From Pseudomonas sp. B28(2017) (lineage in GTDB: Bacteria > Pseudomonadota > Gammaproteobacteria > Pseudomonadales > Pseudomonadaceae), in NCBI RefSeq assembly GCF_002113025.1, contig NZ_NEJH01000002.1, positions 62,001 through 126,000 of the forward strand: a stretch of 64,000 nucleotides of DNA. Reading direction: 5' to 3'. Shown one piece after another: positions 1-7,973 of this stretch. The notes below the pieces were generated by a model, which had not been told where the DNA came from, did no database searches, and saw only the letters and a list, made by a program, of their open reading frames with translations. Each line of letters begins with the position of its first letter. Within the stretch, counting starts at the first letter, position 1. The position numbers were made by a program, and so were the translations under genes.

Positions 1-281
1 GACCGCTCATGCACCAAGTTGCAGCTTCGAAGCATCAGCGGGCCGATCTCGTTTGAACCGCTTTGGCGCACGGACACCGTCCAGGAAAAACGCGCCCCGG
101 ACGTTTACGCGAGTTTTTTGATTGTTGGTCCTGCGGTTTTACTGAAATCATGCCCGGCTATAGCGCAATGGTGCGAACCGGCGCACCACGACACAGCAAA
201 AGTTGTACCAGTCATTTGTACTGAACCTTCGCCGAAGGCTCATACTCGAACGCATCAGAAAGCCACTTATGGAGATCCCCC
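1..281. other. Intergenic region at left edge
   Basis: No credible gene is seen here. Short open frames exist on both strands but have no Shine-Dalgarno sequence or recognisable protein features. A small hairpin (CCTTC-GCC-GAAGG, about 228-240) lies upstream of the first gene, and GGAG at 271-274 is that gene's ribosome-binding site. The region probably holds the promoter of the three-gene membrane operon that follows. Confidence 0.5.
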
Positions 282-596
282 ATGGCCCGCACCCAGGCAA
301 AGACTGCTCAAGAAATCCTGATGAACGACTTTCAGACACTGGTCAGTGACACCGAACGGTTGCTGGAGCACACCGCGACCCTGGCCGGCGATCAGGCCGA
401 CGAGTTGCGCGAGCAGATTCACGACAGTCTCTTGCGTGCCCGTGAAACCCTCAAACTGACCGAAGACTCCCTGCGCGAACACGGCAAGGCTACGCTCACC
501 GCCACAGAGGACTATGTCCAGGCCAACCCTTGGCAATCCGTCGGGATCGCGGCCGGCGTGGGTTTCCTGATCGGCCTGCTGGCTAGCCGGCGCTGA
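282..596 (+). CDS. DUF883 family (YqjD/ElaB-like) membrane-anchored protein
   Basis: A 104-residue protein. A long amphipathic, coiled-coil-prone stretch (about residues 10-78, rich in Leu, Glu, Asp and Arg) is followed by one C-terminal membrane segment (about 84-101, ending LLASRR). This is the DUF883 layout. E. coli YqjD and ElaB tether ribosomes to the inner membrane in stationary phase through the same kind of tail; that role is inferred here. GGAG at 271-274 supports the ATG. It is the first gene of a tight operon: the next gene starts one base after its stop, and a third overlaps the second, as in E. coli yqjDEK. Confidence 0.85.
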   Translation: MARTQAKTAQEILMNDFQTLVSDTERLLEHTATLAGDQADELREQIHDSLLRARETLKLTEDSLREHGKATLTATEDYVQANPWQSVGIAAGVGFLIGLLASRR

Positions 597-597
597 T

Positions 598-987
598 ATG
601 TCGATCAGTGAATCCGGCCCGTCTGCAACGGGAACCAGCTCCTCTTCGCGGCGCCTGGGTGCCGCCTTCCTTGGGTTGCTGCACAGCCATGTCGAACTGT
701 TCGGCATCGAACTGCAGGAACAAAAAGCCCGCACCGTCAGCCTGTTGCTGTTTGCCGGCCTGGCGCTGGTGTTTGCATTGCTGTTGCTGGTAGGGCTGTC
801 GACACTGGTGCTTATCGTGTTCTGGGACACGTATCGCCTGACCGCCATCATCGGTCTCTGTGTGTTCTACACCCTCGCTGCCATATTTTGCGGAATGCGC
901 TTGAGAGCGGCGATTTTCGATGAGTCCTCGCCCTTCCACGGCACGCTCGAAGAACTGGCCAACGATCGGGAGCGCCTGCTGCCATGA
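598..987 (+). CDS. Phage holin family / YqjE-like inner-membrane protein
   Basis: A 129-residue protein with a serine-rich N-terminus, a Leu-Gly amphipathic region (about 20-45) and two hydrophobic helices (about 46-72 and 79-102). This matches the 'putative actinobacterial/phage holin X superfamily III' (YqjE) family. The family name is historical and no phage genes surround it. It sits between a YqjD-like and a YqjK-like gene, with a one-base gap upstream and an ATGA overlap downstream, so the three are probably translationally coupled. Function is unknown; a membrane partner of the DUF883 protein is the likely role. Confidence 0.8.
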   Translation: MSISESGPSATGTSSSSRRLGAAFLGLLHSHVELFGIELQEQKARTVSLLLFAGLALVFALLLLVGLSTLVLIVFWDTYRLTAIIGLCVFYTLAAIFCGMRLRAAIFDESSPFHGTLEELANDRERLLP

Positions 988-1325
988 GCCTGCCTGAATT
1001 GCCACACAACAGCTCACGCACGGAAATGCGCAAGGCCCTGATCCGCCTGCGCATGGAAATGCATCGTCAGGAAATCCGCCACGAATCCGCGCAACTGCTG
1101 CAACCGTTGCAACGCGTGCGCGGGATGACGCAAAACCTGCAGGACGGTTTCGGCATCAAACACGCCCCTCTCTGGGGCGTGGCCGCCATCACCTTGCTGG
1201 GCTTTCTGACCGGCAAAAGTGCAAAAAACGGCGGCGGCCTAAGCAGCCTGACCCGACTGATCCGCCTCGGCACCACACTGGGGCCGCTGATCACACTGAT
1301 CATGCAGGGTTCGCGCAAAGACTGA
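984..1325 (+). CDS. YqjK-like conserved hypothetical protein
   Basis: A 113-residue protein whose ATG overlaps the previous stop (ATGA). The N-terminal half is charged and helical (many Arg, Glu and His, about 12-45). The C-terminal half contains a moderately hydrophobic stretch (about 63-75) and another near the end (about 92-107). It belongs by position, size and charge pattern with the YqjK-type third gene of the yqjDE operon. Sequence similarity to E. coli YqjK is probably weak, so the family name rests mostly on context. The function is unknown. Confidence 0.6.
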   Translation: MSLPELPHNSSRTEMRKALIRLRMEMHRQEIRHESAQLLQPLQRVRGMTQNLQDGFGIKHAPLWGVAAITLLGFLTGKSAKNGGGLSSLTRLIRLGTTLGPLITLIMQGSRKD

Positions 1326-1361
1326 TCAGTATCTTTCCGGCTGCATTCTTGCCACGTCAAC

Positions 1362-1393
1362 GGGATGCGCCTCTCTATCGAGAGGCGCATCCC
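1362..1393. terminator. Perfect 14-bp hairpin after the yqjDEK-like operon
   Basis: GGGATGCGCCTCTC (1362-1375), loop TATC, then its exact reverse complement (1380-1393). It lies 36 bases after the operon's last stop. No T tract follows, so it may act as an mRNA 3' stabiliser or a weak or Rho-assisted terminator. Confidence 0.55.
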
Positions 1394-1503
1394 GTATGCC
1401 TGCTGCTCATCGATATTGACGCCGACGGACTGTAGTTCCGCTTGCAGGTCATGGCGCGAAACGGGAAGCTAGGCCATCAGTCACCCGACGGAGAGCCCCC
1501 GCC

Positions 1504-2832
1504 TTGGATTGGCACACCCTGCTTACTCGCGAACGTCTCGGAAAACCTCTGCACAGCCCTGAAGAGCTCGGCCGCAGCCCTTTTCACAAAGACCACGACC
1601 GCATCATTTTCTCGGGGGCTTTCCGCCGCCTCGGGCGCAAGACCCAGGTCCATCCGGTATCCAGCAATGATCACATTCATACACGCCTGACACACTCGCT
1701 GGAGGTCAGTTGCGTGGGTCGCTCATTGGGCATGCGGGTCGGCGAAACCATCCGCAATGCCCTGCCCGACTGGTGCGAACCCAGCGATCTGGGGATGGTG
1801 GTGCAATCGGCTTGCCTGGCACACGACATCGGCAACCCGCCTTTCGGCCATTCCGGTGAAGACGCGATCCGTCACTGGTTCCAGCAAGCCGCCGGCCGTG
1901 GCTGGCTGGATGCAATGAGTGAAGCCGAGCGCAATGACTTCCTGAATTTCGAAGGCAATGCCCAGGGCTTTCGGGTACTCACTCAACTGGAGTATCACCA
2001 GTTCGACGGCGGCACCCGTCTGACCTATGCAACGCTGGGTACGTACCTGAAATATCCATGGACGGCCAAACATGCTGACTCGCTGGGATACAAGAAACAC
2101 AAGTTCGGCTGTTATCAGAGCGAGCTGCCACTACTGGAGCAGATCGCCAATAAACTCGGTCTGCCGCAACTGGAGGAGCAACGCTGGGCGCGGCATCCAC
2201 TGGTGTACCTGATGGAGGCCGCCGACGACATCTGCTATGCGCTGATCGACCTGGAGGACGGCCTGGAAATGGAGTTGCTGGAATACGCCGAAGTCGAGTC
2301 ACTGCTGCTAGGCCTGGTGGGCGACGACTTGCCGGAGACCTATCGCCAGCTCGGTCCCGGCGATTCGCGCCGACGCAAACTGGCGATCCTGCGCGGCAAA
2401 GCCATCGAGCACTTGACCAATGCCGCGGCCCGCGCCTTCGTCGAGCAACAGGACGCGCTGCTGGCAGGTACATTGCCCGGCGACCTGGTGGAGCACATGC
2501 ACGGGCCCGCCAAGCGTTGTGTGCTGAACGCCAAGGACATGGCCCGCAAGAAAATCTTCCAGGACAAGCGCAAGACCCTGCACGAGATCGGCGCCTACAC
2601 CACGCTGGAAATCCTGCTCAACGCCTTTTGCGGCGCAGCGCTGGAGCAACACAACGGTCGGACCCCGTCGTTCAAAAGCCGCCGCATCCTTGACCTGCTG
2701 GGCAACAATGCACCCGACCCTCACGGCCCATTACACACATCGTTCTTGCGCATGATCGATTTCATCGCCGGCATGACCGACAGCTATGCCAGTGACATGG
2801 CCCTGGAAATGACCGGGCGCGCCAGCCACTAA
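1504..2832 (+). CDS. dgt: Deoxyguanosinetriphosphate triphosphohydrolase-like HD protein
   Basis: A 442-residue HD-superfamily dNTP triphosphohydrolase that cleaves dNTPs to deoxynucleosides plus tripolyphosphate. The N-terminus has the family signature RRLGRKTQV (41-49). Metal ligands are visible: H64 (in RLTHS), the H107-D108 pair ([12 protein letters not shown]) and H116. The gene starts with TTG at 1504, preceded by GGAGAG at about 1491-1496; no ATG gives a full HD domain. Single gene, followed by an inverted repeat. The strain may use it for dNTP pool control or phage restriction, as Dgt/SAMHD1-like proteins do; that is inference. Whether it is the dGTP-specific or the general type cannot be told by eye. 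Confidence 0.9.
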   Translation: MDWHTLLTRERLGKPLHSPEELGRSPFHKDHDRIIFSGAFRRLGRKTQVHPVSSNDHIHTRLTHSLEVSCVGRSLGMRVGETIRNALPDWCEPSDLGMVVQSACLAHDIGNPPFGHSGEDAIRHWFQQAAGRGWLDAMSEAERNDFLNFEGNAQGFRVLTQLEYHQFDGGTRLTYATLGTYLKYPWTAKHADSLGYKKHKFGCYQSELPLLEQIANKLGLPQLEEQRWARHPLVYLMEAADDICYALIDLEDGLEMELLEYAEVESLLLGLVGDDLPETYRQLGPGDSRRRKLAILRGKAIEHLTNAAARAFVEQQDALLAGTLPGDLVEHMHGPAKRCVLNAKDMARKKIFQDKRKTLHEIGAYTTLEILLNAFCGAALEQHNGRTPSFKSRRILDLLGNNAPDPHGPLHTSFLRMIDFIAGMTDSYASDMALEMTGRASH

Positions 2833-2844
2833 GGCGTATCGACT

Positions 2845-2877
2845 GATCAGCCATTACGGCATTCGTCATGGCTGATC
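2845..2877. terminator. Inverted repeat after dgt
   Basis: GATCAGCCAT (2845-2854) is repeated as its exact reverse complement at 2868-2877, separated by 13 bases, 12 bases after the dgt stop. There is no T run. It is a possible terminator or a protein-binding dyad for the next gene. Confidence 0.4.
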
Positions 2878-3010
2878 CCCCTTTCAAACTCCAACAGCAC
2901 TCAAGCTTCGTCGAATCGCCCTACAACATATGGCGAGCAAACTGATCGCTTGTCCGGCACGCTCGCGAAACAATCGCCCTCCTTTCTGTTCGACAGATGA
3001 AGTGCGCCCC

Positions 3011-3418
3011 ATGGCCGAAGACGATCTACGCATCCTTGTGGTGGAGGACCACCCCTTCCAACTTATAGCCACTCGATACCTGCTGGAAAGTTATGGTTTC
3101 ACCCGACTGACGACCACCGACAGCGCCAAAGATGCCATGCAGCAAATGCTCGGGGCCGACCAGCCGTTCGACATCCTTTTATGCGATCAATGCCTGCCCG
3201 ATCTGACGGGACTCAATCTGGTCCGGTTCGCCAGCCAGCGAGGACTTATCAGACAGGCGATCATTCTAAGTAGCCTGACGACGTCTGAACTGGATGAACT
3301 TGTAAAAACGGCCACTGAGCACGGCCTGCCATTATTGGGTTATTTGATAAAACCATTGAAACAATCTGAATTTAGAGATTTGTTGACCTCGGCACAAGTG
3401 CAGAAAAAACACATCTAA
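3011..3418 (+). CDS. Stand-alone response-regulator receiver protein (RocR/PvrR-like REC, no output domain)
   Basis: A 135-residue single receiver domain. Acidic residues E12-D13 (LVVEDHPFQ), phospho-acceptor D59 (LLCDQCLPDLTG) and the conserved Lys (LIKP) near the C-terminus are all present. The EDxPFQ opening, the 'CDxxxPDxxGLxxxR' segment and the 'ILSS' strand recall, from memory, the receiver of P. aeruginosa RocR/PvrR. Those proteins carry an EAL domain; here the protein stops after the receiver. ATG 3011 is chosen because homology begins there; an in-frame ATG at 2930 would add 27 unstructured residues. It precedes a BvgA/BvgS-like pair, as RocR/PvrR accompany RocA/RocS. It may act as a phosphate sink or a titrating partner for the kinase. 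Confidence 0.8.
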   Translation: MAEDDLRILVVEDHPFQLIATRYLLESYGFTRLTTTDSAKDAMQQMLGADQPFDILLCDQCLPDLTGLNLVRFASQRGLIRQAIILSSLTTSELDELVKTATEHGLPLLGYLIKPLKQSEFRDLLTSAQVQKKHI

Positions 3419-3647
3419 AAACCGACGAACACACAGCGAAAAACTTACAAACATCTTCCTTTAAAGCCCCCACAAGCGCTAAATTTTCTCTCCTTTCCTA
3501 ATAAAAAACCTAGTTAATACGTAGCCCCATTCCTTTTAATCTGTAGGACTTCTCCTATATTGTTGCTACAGCTCAGTCAGTTCATGCGTCCCCTCAAGTA
3601 TCTGAGCTAAGGTGCGCGCTTTATTTGAGCTCGCATGGGACTTGATT
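3419..3647 (+). promoter_or_regulatory. AT-rich promoter region of the BvgA/BvgS-like operon with 14-bp dyad
   Basis: This is a notably AT-rich gap in an otherwise GC-rich window. TAGGA-CTTC-TCCTA (3544-3557) is a perfect 5-bp dyad. It resembles boxes bound by NarL/LuxR-type response regulators (10 of 14 positions match the RcsB box TAAGAATATTCCTA; E. coli EvgA half-sites are TGTAGGA). TATATT at 3556-3561 could be the -10 element, with only a poor -35. Autoregulation by the downstream regulator is plausible but unproven. Confidence 0.4.
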
Positions 3648-4274
3648 ATGAACTCCGTTTTTATTGTCGATGATCACCCGGTTATCCGCCTTGCCGTTCG
3701 AATGTTACTGGAACATGAAGGTTACAAAGTCGTTGGCGAAACGGATAATGGGGTCGACGCCATGCAGATGGTTCGCGAGTGCATGCCGGATCTGGTCATT
3801 CTCGACATCAGCATTCCAAAACTGGATGGCCTGGAAGTACTATCCCGATTCAACGCAATGAGTGCCCCTCTTAAAACACTGGTGTTGACAGCACAATGCC
3901 CAACGCTTTTCGGTATTCGCTGCATGCAATCCGGTGCATCAGGCTATGTCTGCAAACAAGAGGACATCAGTGAGCTGGTCAGCGCCATAAAAGCGGTATT
4001 TTCTGGTTACAACTATTTTCCGAGCGAGGCTTTGAACCCCGTCCGTGGAGATGAAACACGCTGCATCGAACTGGAACTGTTCAAATCCGTAAACGACCGG
4101 GAACTGATGGTCTTGCAACTTTTTGCCCAAGGTCGCACAAACAAGGAAATCGCCAAGGGCATGTTTCTGAGCAACAAGACCGTGAGTACCTACAAAAAGC
4201 GTCTCATGCAGAAACTCAAAGCCAAATCCCTGGTTGAACTCATCGAGATGGCAAAACGTAACGCGCTAGTGTGA
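3648..4274 (+). CDS. BvgA/EvgA/RocA-type LuxR-family response regulator
   Basis: A 208-residue protein, the same size as BvgA. It has an N-terminal receiver (FIVDDHP at 5-11; phospho-Asp D53 in ILDISIP; Lys in VCKQ) and a C-terminal LuxR-type helix-turn-helix (about 145-203, with NKEIAKGMFLSNKTVSTYKK). ATG 3648 is preferred because a GGGA element lies 8 bases upstream and the receiver starts at once; an upstream in-frame GTG at 3612 lacks support. The stop overlaps the GTG start of the sensor kinase gene (GTGA), so the two are coupled as a cognate pair. In known systems this family controls virulence factors (BvgA), acid and drug resistance (EvgA) or fimbriae and efflux (RocA1). Confidence 0.9.
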   Translation: MNSVFIVDDHPVIRLAVRMLLEHEGYKVVGETDNGVDAMQMVRECMPDLVILDISIPKLDGLEVLSRFNAMSAPLKTLVLTAQCPTLFGIRCMQSGASGYVCKQEDISELVSAIKAVFSGYNYFPSEALNPVRGDETRCIELELFKSVNDRELMVLQLFAQGRTNKEIAKGMFLSNKTVSTYKKRLMQKLKAKSLVELIEMAKRNALV

Positions 4275-7200
4275 GAGTCTGGATGCCCAGCCGTTTGAAG
4301 GTCTTTCTGATTCAAGTGACCGCAGGTCTATGCGTGAGTACCTCGTTGTTCGGGGCACCGGGCAATGAACACTACACGCTGCTCAGCCGATCGAAGGCCG
4401 GGGCGCTGGAGGTTCGACTGGATGAATCCCAGCGACAATGGATAAAACGCAAGAGTCAACTGACCCTCGGGACGTCAGCCCCGGACTATCCCCCTTTCGA
4501 CCTGACCACCAGTGGCCAGGACTATGAAGGGTTTACCGCCGATTACGCCGGTCTTCTGGAAAAAACAACCGGTTTGCCCGTCAAGGTTCAGCGCTTCGAT
4601 TCCCGAGGGGCCGCAATCGCTGCACTGGAGAACGGCGAAGTCGATCTGCTTGGCACCGCCAATGGATTCGAAGCTGGCAATGCCGACATTGCACTGTCCA
4701 TACCCTATGCCGTCGACCAACCTGTATTGGTGACCCGCGAAGGGGAAACCCGTTCCCTCACCGATGGCCTGGCCGGATTGCGCCTGAGCATGGTTTATCA
4801 CTACTTGCCGCTGGCGGAAGTCACCGCGTTGTACCCAAAGGCGATCATCACGTCCTATCCGTCCTACCAGAATGCGATCAACGCTGTTGCTTTCGATCAG
4901 GCGGACGTGTTTCTCGGTGACACCATCTCAACTCACTACATGATCAACAAGGGGTACTTGAACAACATCCGGATGGCCAACTTCGGTAAACATGAAGCCT
5001 TTGGTTTCAGCTTTGCCGTTAACAGGAACAACCCCGAGTTGCGTGGCATCATCAACACGATGATCAGGGCCATCCCCACCAGTGAACGAGAAAGCATCGC
5101 CAAACGCTGGAGTGCCGGTAGCGACATTCTGCTGACCGATCAAAAGCTGCAACTCACTGAACGGGAAGAACGCTGGCTGGCACACCACCCGATAGTGCGC
5201 GTCGTCGTCAACGAAGCCTTTGCACCGCTGACGTTTTTCGATAGCAATGGTAACTTTCGCGGGGTCACCGCAGATCTGCTTGAGCTGATCAGGCTGCGCA
5301 CCGGCTTGCGCTTTGACATCCAGCACAGCCGCAGCGATGACGAGATGATCAAACAGATCAAGGACAACAAGGCCGATGTGATTGCCCCATTACTCCCGAG
5401 CGCCCAACGTCAAACCCAGCTGAACTTTACCCGCCCCTTCCTGGAAAATTCCTACGTCCTGCTGACCCGCAAAGCCGCCGACAGCCCGATCAACCTCGAG
5501 CAGTTGCAGGACAAGCGCCTGGCTATTGCCCGCGGCAATCCAATCATGGATTACCTGCGCAGAGAATTTCCCCGGATCAGGTTGATCGAGACCCCGGACA
5601 CCTTCAGCGCCGTAGAGTTACTCGCCGAAGGTCAGGCCGAGGGGGCGGTGAACTCACTGATCATTGCCAATTACTTCATTTCGTCGCGGCTGTTCGAGCA
5701 CACATTGCAAATCAGCACCACCATCGGCACCGAGCAGGCAGCGTTTTCCCTTGCCACCGCTCGGGGTGCCAAAGAGCTGAACGCGATCCTCGACAAGGCT
5801 TTACTGAGCATCTCACCGGAGGAGCTGAGCATCATCAACAATCGCTGGCGCGGCTATTCGGCGTCCTCGCAAAACACTTGGCGCAACTATCAAAGACTGT
5901 TCTACCAAATCGTCTTCGGTGCAGGCGTGCTGCTGCTGATTTCCATTGCGTGGAACGACTACATGCGACGCCAGATCAAGCAGCGCAAGGCCGCAGAGCG
6001 TGCGTTAAACGATCAGTTCGAGTTCATGCGATCGCTGGTCAATGGCACGCCCCATCCGATCTACGTACGTGATCGCCAGGGGCTACTGCAAAGTTGCAAC
6101 GACAGTTACCTGCAAGCGTTCTGCGCCAAGCGTGAAGATGTCATCGGCAAAAGCGTCATGCAGGGATCGAAGAGCAATGCATTCGAAGCCCGGGAGTACC
6201 AGGCTGACTACCAACGCGTGGTGGCCGAGGGCAGACCGTTGATTGTCGATCGCGAGCTGCATATTGGTGGCCGACGACTGACGATTTATCACTGGATTCT
6301 TCCCTATCGGGATTCCAGCGCAAAGGTGCAAGGCATTATCGGTGGCTGGATCGACATCAGCGAACGACGGCAACTGCTCGATGATCTGCGTTGCGCGAAA
6401 GAACAGGCCGATAACGCCAACCGGGCCAAAAGCACGTTTCTGGCCACGATGAGCCATGAGATCCGCACTCCAATGAATGCAATCATTGGCATGCTCGAAC
6501 TGACACTCAAGCGTCTTGATCATCAACACCCGGAACGTCCGGCCATCGATGTCGCGTACAACTCGGCGAAAGGGTTGCTGGAGGTGATTGGCGACATTCT
6601 CGACATTGCCAGAATCGAATCAGGACGCTTGAGCCTGAGCCCGGAGCGCGTCAATCCGGGTGAACTGGTGGCCTCGGCCGTGCGGATTTTCGATGGCCTG
6701 GCTCGACAGAAGGAACTCGAACTGGTGCTGGAGTTTTCATCGGCCAACCCGACCTTCGACGTGTTACTGGACCCTTTGCGCTTCAAGCAAGTGCTGTCCA
6801 ACCTGATCAGCAATGCCATCAAATTTACGGAGCAAGGCCAGGTCCGGGTCATTGTCGAGCTGCACCCGGCAACGCAACCCGAGCGCGTGCAAATGCGGGT
6901 GCAAGTTCACGACAGCGGTATCGGGATCAGCGAACAGGATCAACAGCGCCTGTTCGAACCCTTTGCCCAAGCCGACAACACCATGCAATCTGCCAGGGGG
7001 GGCGCAGGGCTTGGGCTCGTGATCAGCCGCAATCTCTGCGAAATGATGGGCGGCAGTCTGCAATTACGCAGCGAGCCGGGTGTCGGCACTCAAGTGGAGT
7101 TGCTGCTGCAACTGGAAACGTTGCCGCTGCAACAGTCAGCCCAGGTGGCCGAAACGCAAATAGTCGTCGCCACAACCCCATTGAATGTCCTGGTAGTCGA

Positions 7201-7924
7201 CGATCACTCGGCCAATCGCTTGCTCACGTGCCAGCAATTGGAGTTTCTTGGACATCGATTTACCGTCGCGGCCGATGGCCAGGAGGGACTGGAGGCATGG
7301 AAAAACCAACCGTTTGAGCTGGTGATTGCCGATTGCAACATGCCGGTCATGAACGGGTACGAGCTGACCCGAGCCATTCGCCAGCATGAACGACAAAACC
7401 ATCGCCCTCCCTGCACCGTTCTTGGCTTTACCGCCAACGCCCAACCAGAAGAAGTACAACGCTGTAAACAAGCCGGAATGGACGACTGCCTGTTCAAACC
7501 CCTCAGCCTCAGCGCCTTGAGTCAATGGGTGCAAGGCATTGAACCCTCCCATGCCCCCCCTGCGTTCAGCCTCCATGGATTGAAACTGCTGACCGGGGGA
7601 AACCCGATGTTGAACCGGCGATTGCTGAACGAGTTGGTGAGCAGCAACCGCCAGGATCTGCAAACGCTGCTGTTGCTATCCAGCTCCGGAGATACGCAGG
7701 CGCTGCAGGACATTGCCCACAAAATCAAAGGCGCAGCCCGGATAGTGCAGGCCTCCCGCCTGATCGACCGCTGCGAGGCACTCGAAGCAGCCTGCCATGA
7801 GGATTTCGATCGCGCAAAAGTGACTGGATGCTGCAAATCCATGGAGCGCGCCATGCTGGAGTTGGAGGACGCGTTACTACGTCAGATCGAGCATTACGAC
7901 GAAGGCAAAGTGACAGAGCCTTAA
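4271..7924 (+). CDS. BvgS/EvgS/RocS-type unorthodox hybrid sensor histidine kinase
   Basis: A 1217-residue inner-membrane kinase with, in order: signal anchor (about 5-25), two periplasmic Venus-flytrap SBP_bac_3 domains (about 55-275 and 296-525), transmembrane helix (about 545-563), PAS domain (about 585-705), HisKA with H729 (MSHEIRTP), HATPase (DSGIGI and GGAGLGL boxes), receiver with D1021 (IADCNMP) and HPt with H1150 (AHKIKGAA). This is the full His-Asp-His relay that would hand phosphate to the overlapping BvgA-like regulator. GTG 4271 overlaps the previous stop; ATG 4283 is an alternative. Two flytraps suggest small periplasmic ligands such as amino acids or nicotinate-like compounds, but the ligand is unknown. 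Confidence 0.93.
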   Translation: MRVWMPSRLKVFLIQVTAGLCVSTSLFGAPGNEHYTLLSRSKAGALEVRLDESQRQWIKRKSQLTLGTSAPDYPPFDLTTSGQDYEGFTADYAGLLEKTTGLPVKVQRFDSRGAAIAALENGEVDLLGTANGFEAGNADIALSIPYAVDQPVLVTREGETRSLTDGLAGLRLSMVYHYLPLAEVTALYPKAIITSYPSYQNAINAVAFDQADVFLGDTISTHYMINKGYLNNIRMANFGKHEAFGFSFAVNRNNPELRGIINTMIRAIPTSERESIAKRWSAGSDILLTDQKLQLTEREERWLAHHPIVRVVVNEAFAPLTFFDSNGNFRGVTADLLELIRLRTGLRFDIQHSRSDDEMIKQIKDNKADVIAPLLPSAQRQTQLNFTRPFLENSYVLLTRKAADSPINLEQLQDKRLAIARGNPIMDYLRREFPRIRLIETPDTFSAVELLAEGQAEGAVNSLIIANYFISSRLFEHTLQISTTIGTEQAAFSLATARGAKELNAILDKALLSISPEELSIINNRWRGYSASSQNTWRNYQRLFYQIVFGAGVLLLISIAWNDYMRRQIKQRKAAERALNDQFEFMRSLVNGTPHPIYVRDRQGLLQSCNDSYLQAFCAKREDVIGKSVMQGSKSNAFEAREYQADYQRVVAEGRPLIVDRELHIGGRRLTIYHWILPYRDSSAKVQGIIGGWIDISERRQLLDDLRCAKEQADNANRAKSTFLATMSHEIRTPMNAIIGMLELTLKRLDHQHPERPAIDVAYNSAKGLLEVIGDILDIARIESGRLSLSPERVNPGELVASAVRIFDGLARQKELELVLEFSSANPTFDVLLDPLRFKQVLSNLISNAIKFTEQGQVRVIVELHPATQPERVQMRVQVHDSGIGISEQDQQRLFEPFAQADNTMQSARGGAGLGLVISRNLCEMMGGSLQLRSEPGVGTQVELLLQLETLPLQQSAQVAETQIVVATTPLNVLVVDDHSANRLLTCQQLEFLGHRFTVAADGQEGLEAWKNQPFELVIADCNMPVMNGYELTRAIRQHERQNHRPPCTVLGFTANAQPEEVQRCKQAGMDDCLFKPLSLSALSQWVQGIEPSHAPPAFSLHGLKLLTGGNPMLNRRLLNELVSSNRQDLQTLLLLSSSGDTQALQDIAHKIKGAARIVQASRLIDRCEALEAACHEDFDRAKVTGCCKSMERAMLELEDALLRQIEHYDEGKVTEP

Positions 7925-7973
7925 CTATGCTTGGACCCTCGGCAGGGTGTTGACCATCATGGAGAAACCCGCA

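Noticed and set aside
598..987. Prophage remnant suggested by the 'phage holin' family name
   Set aside because: The family is chromosomal YqjE; there are no endolysin, tail or integrase genes nearby.
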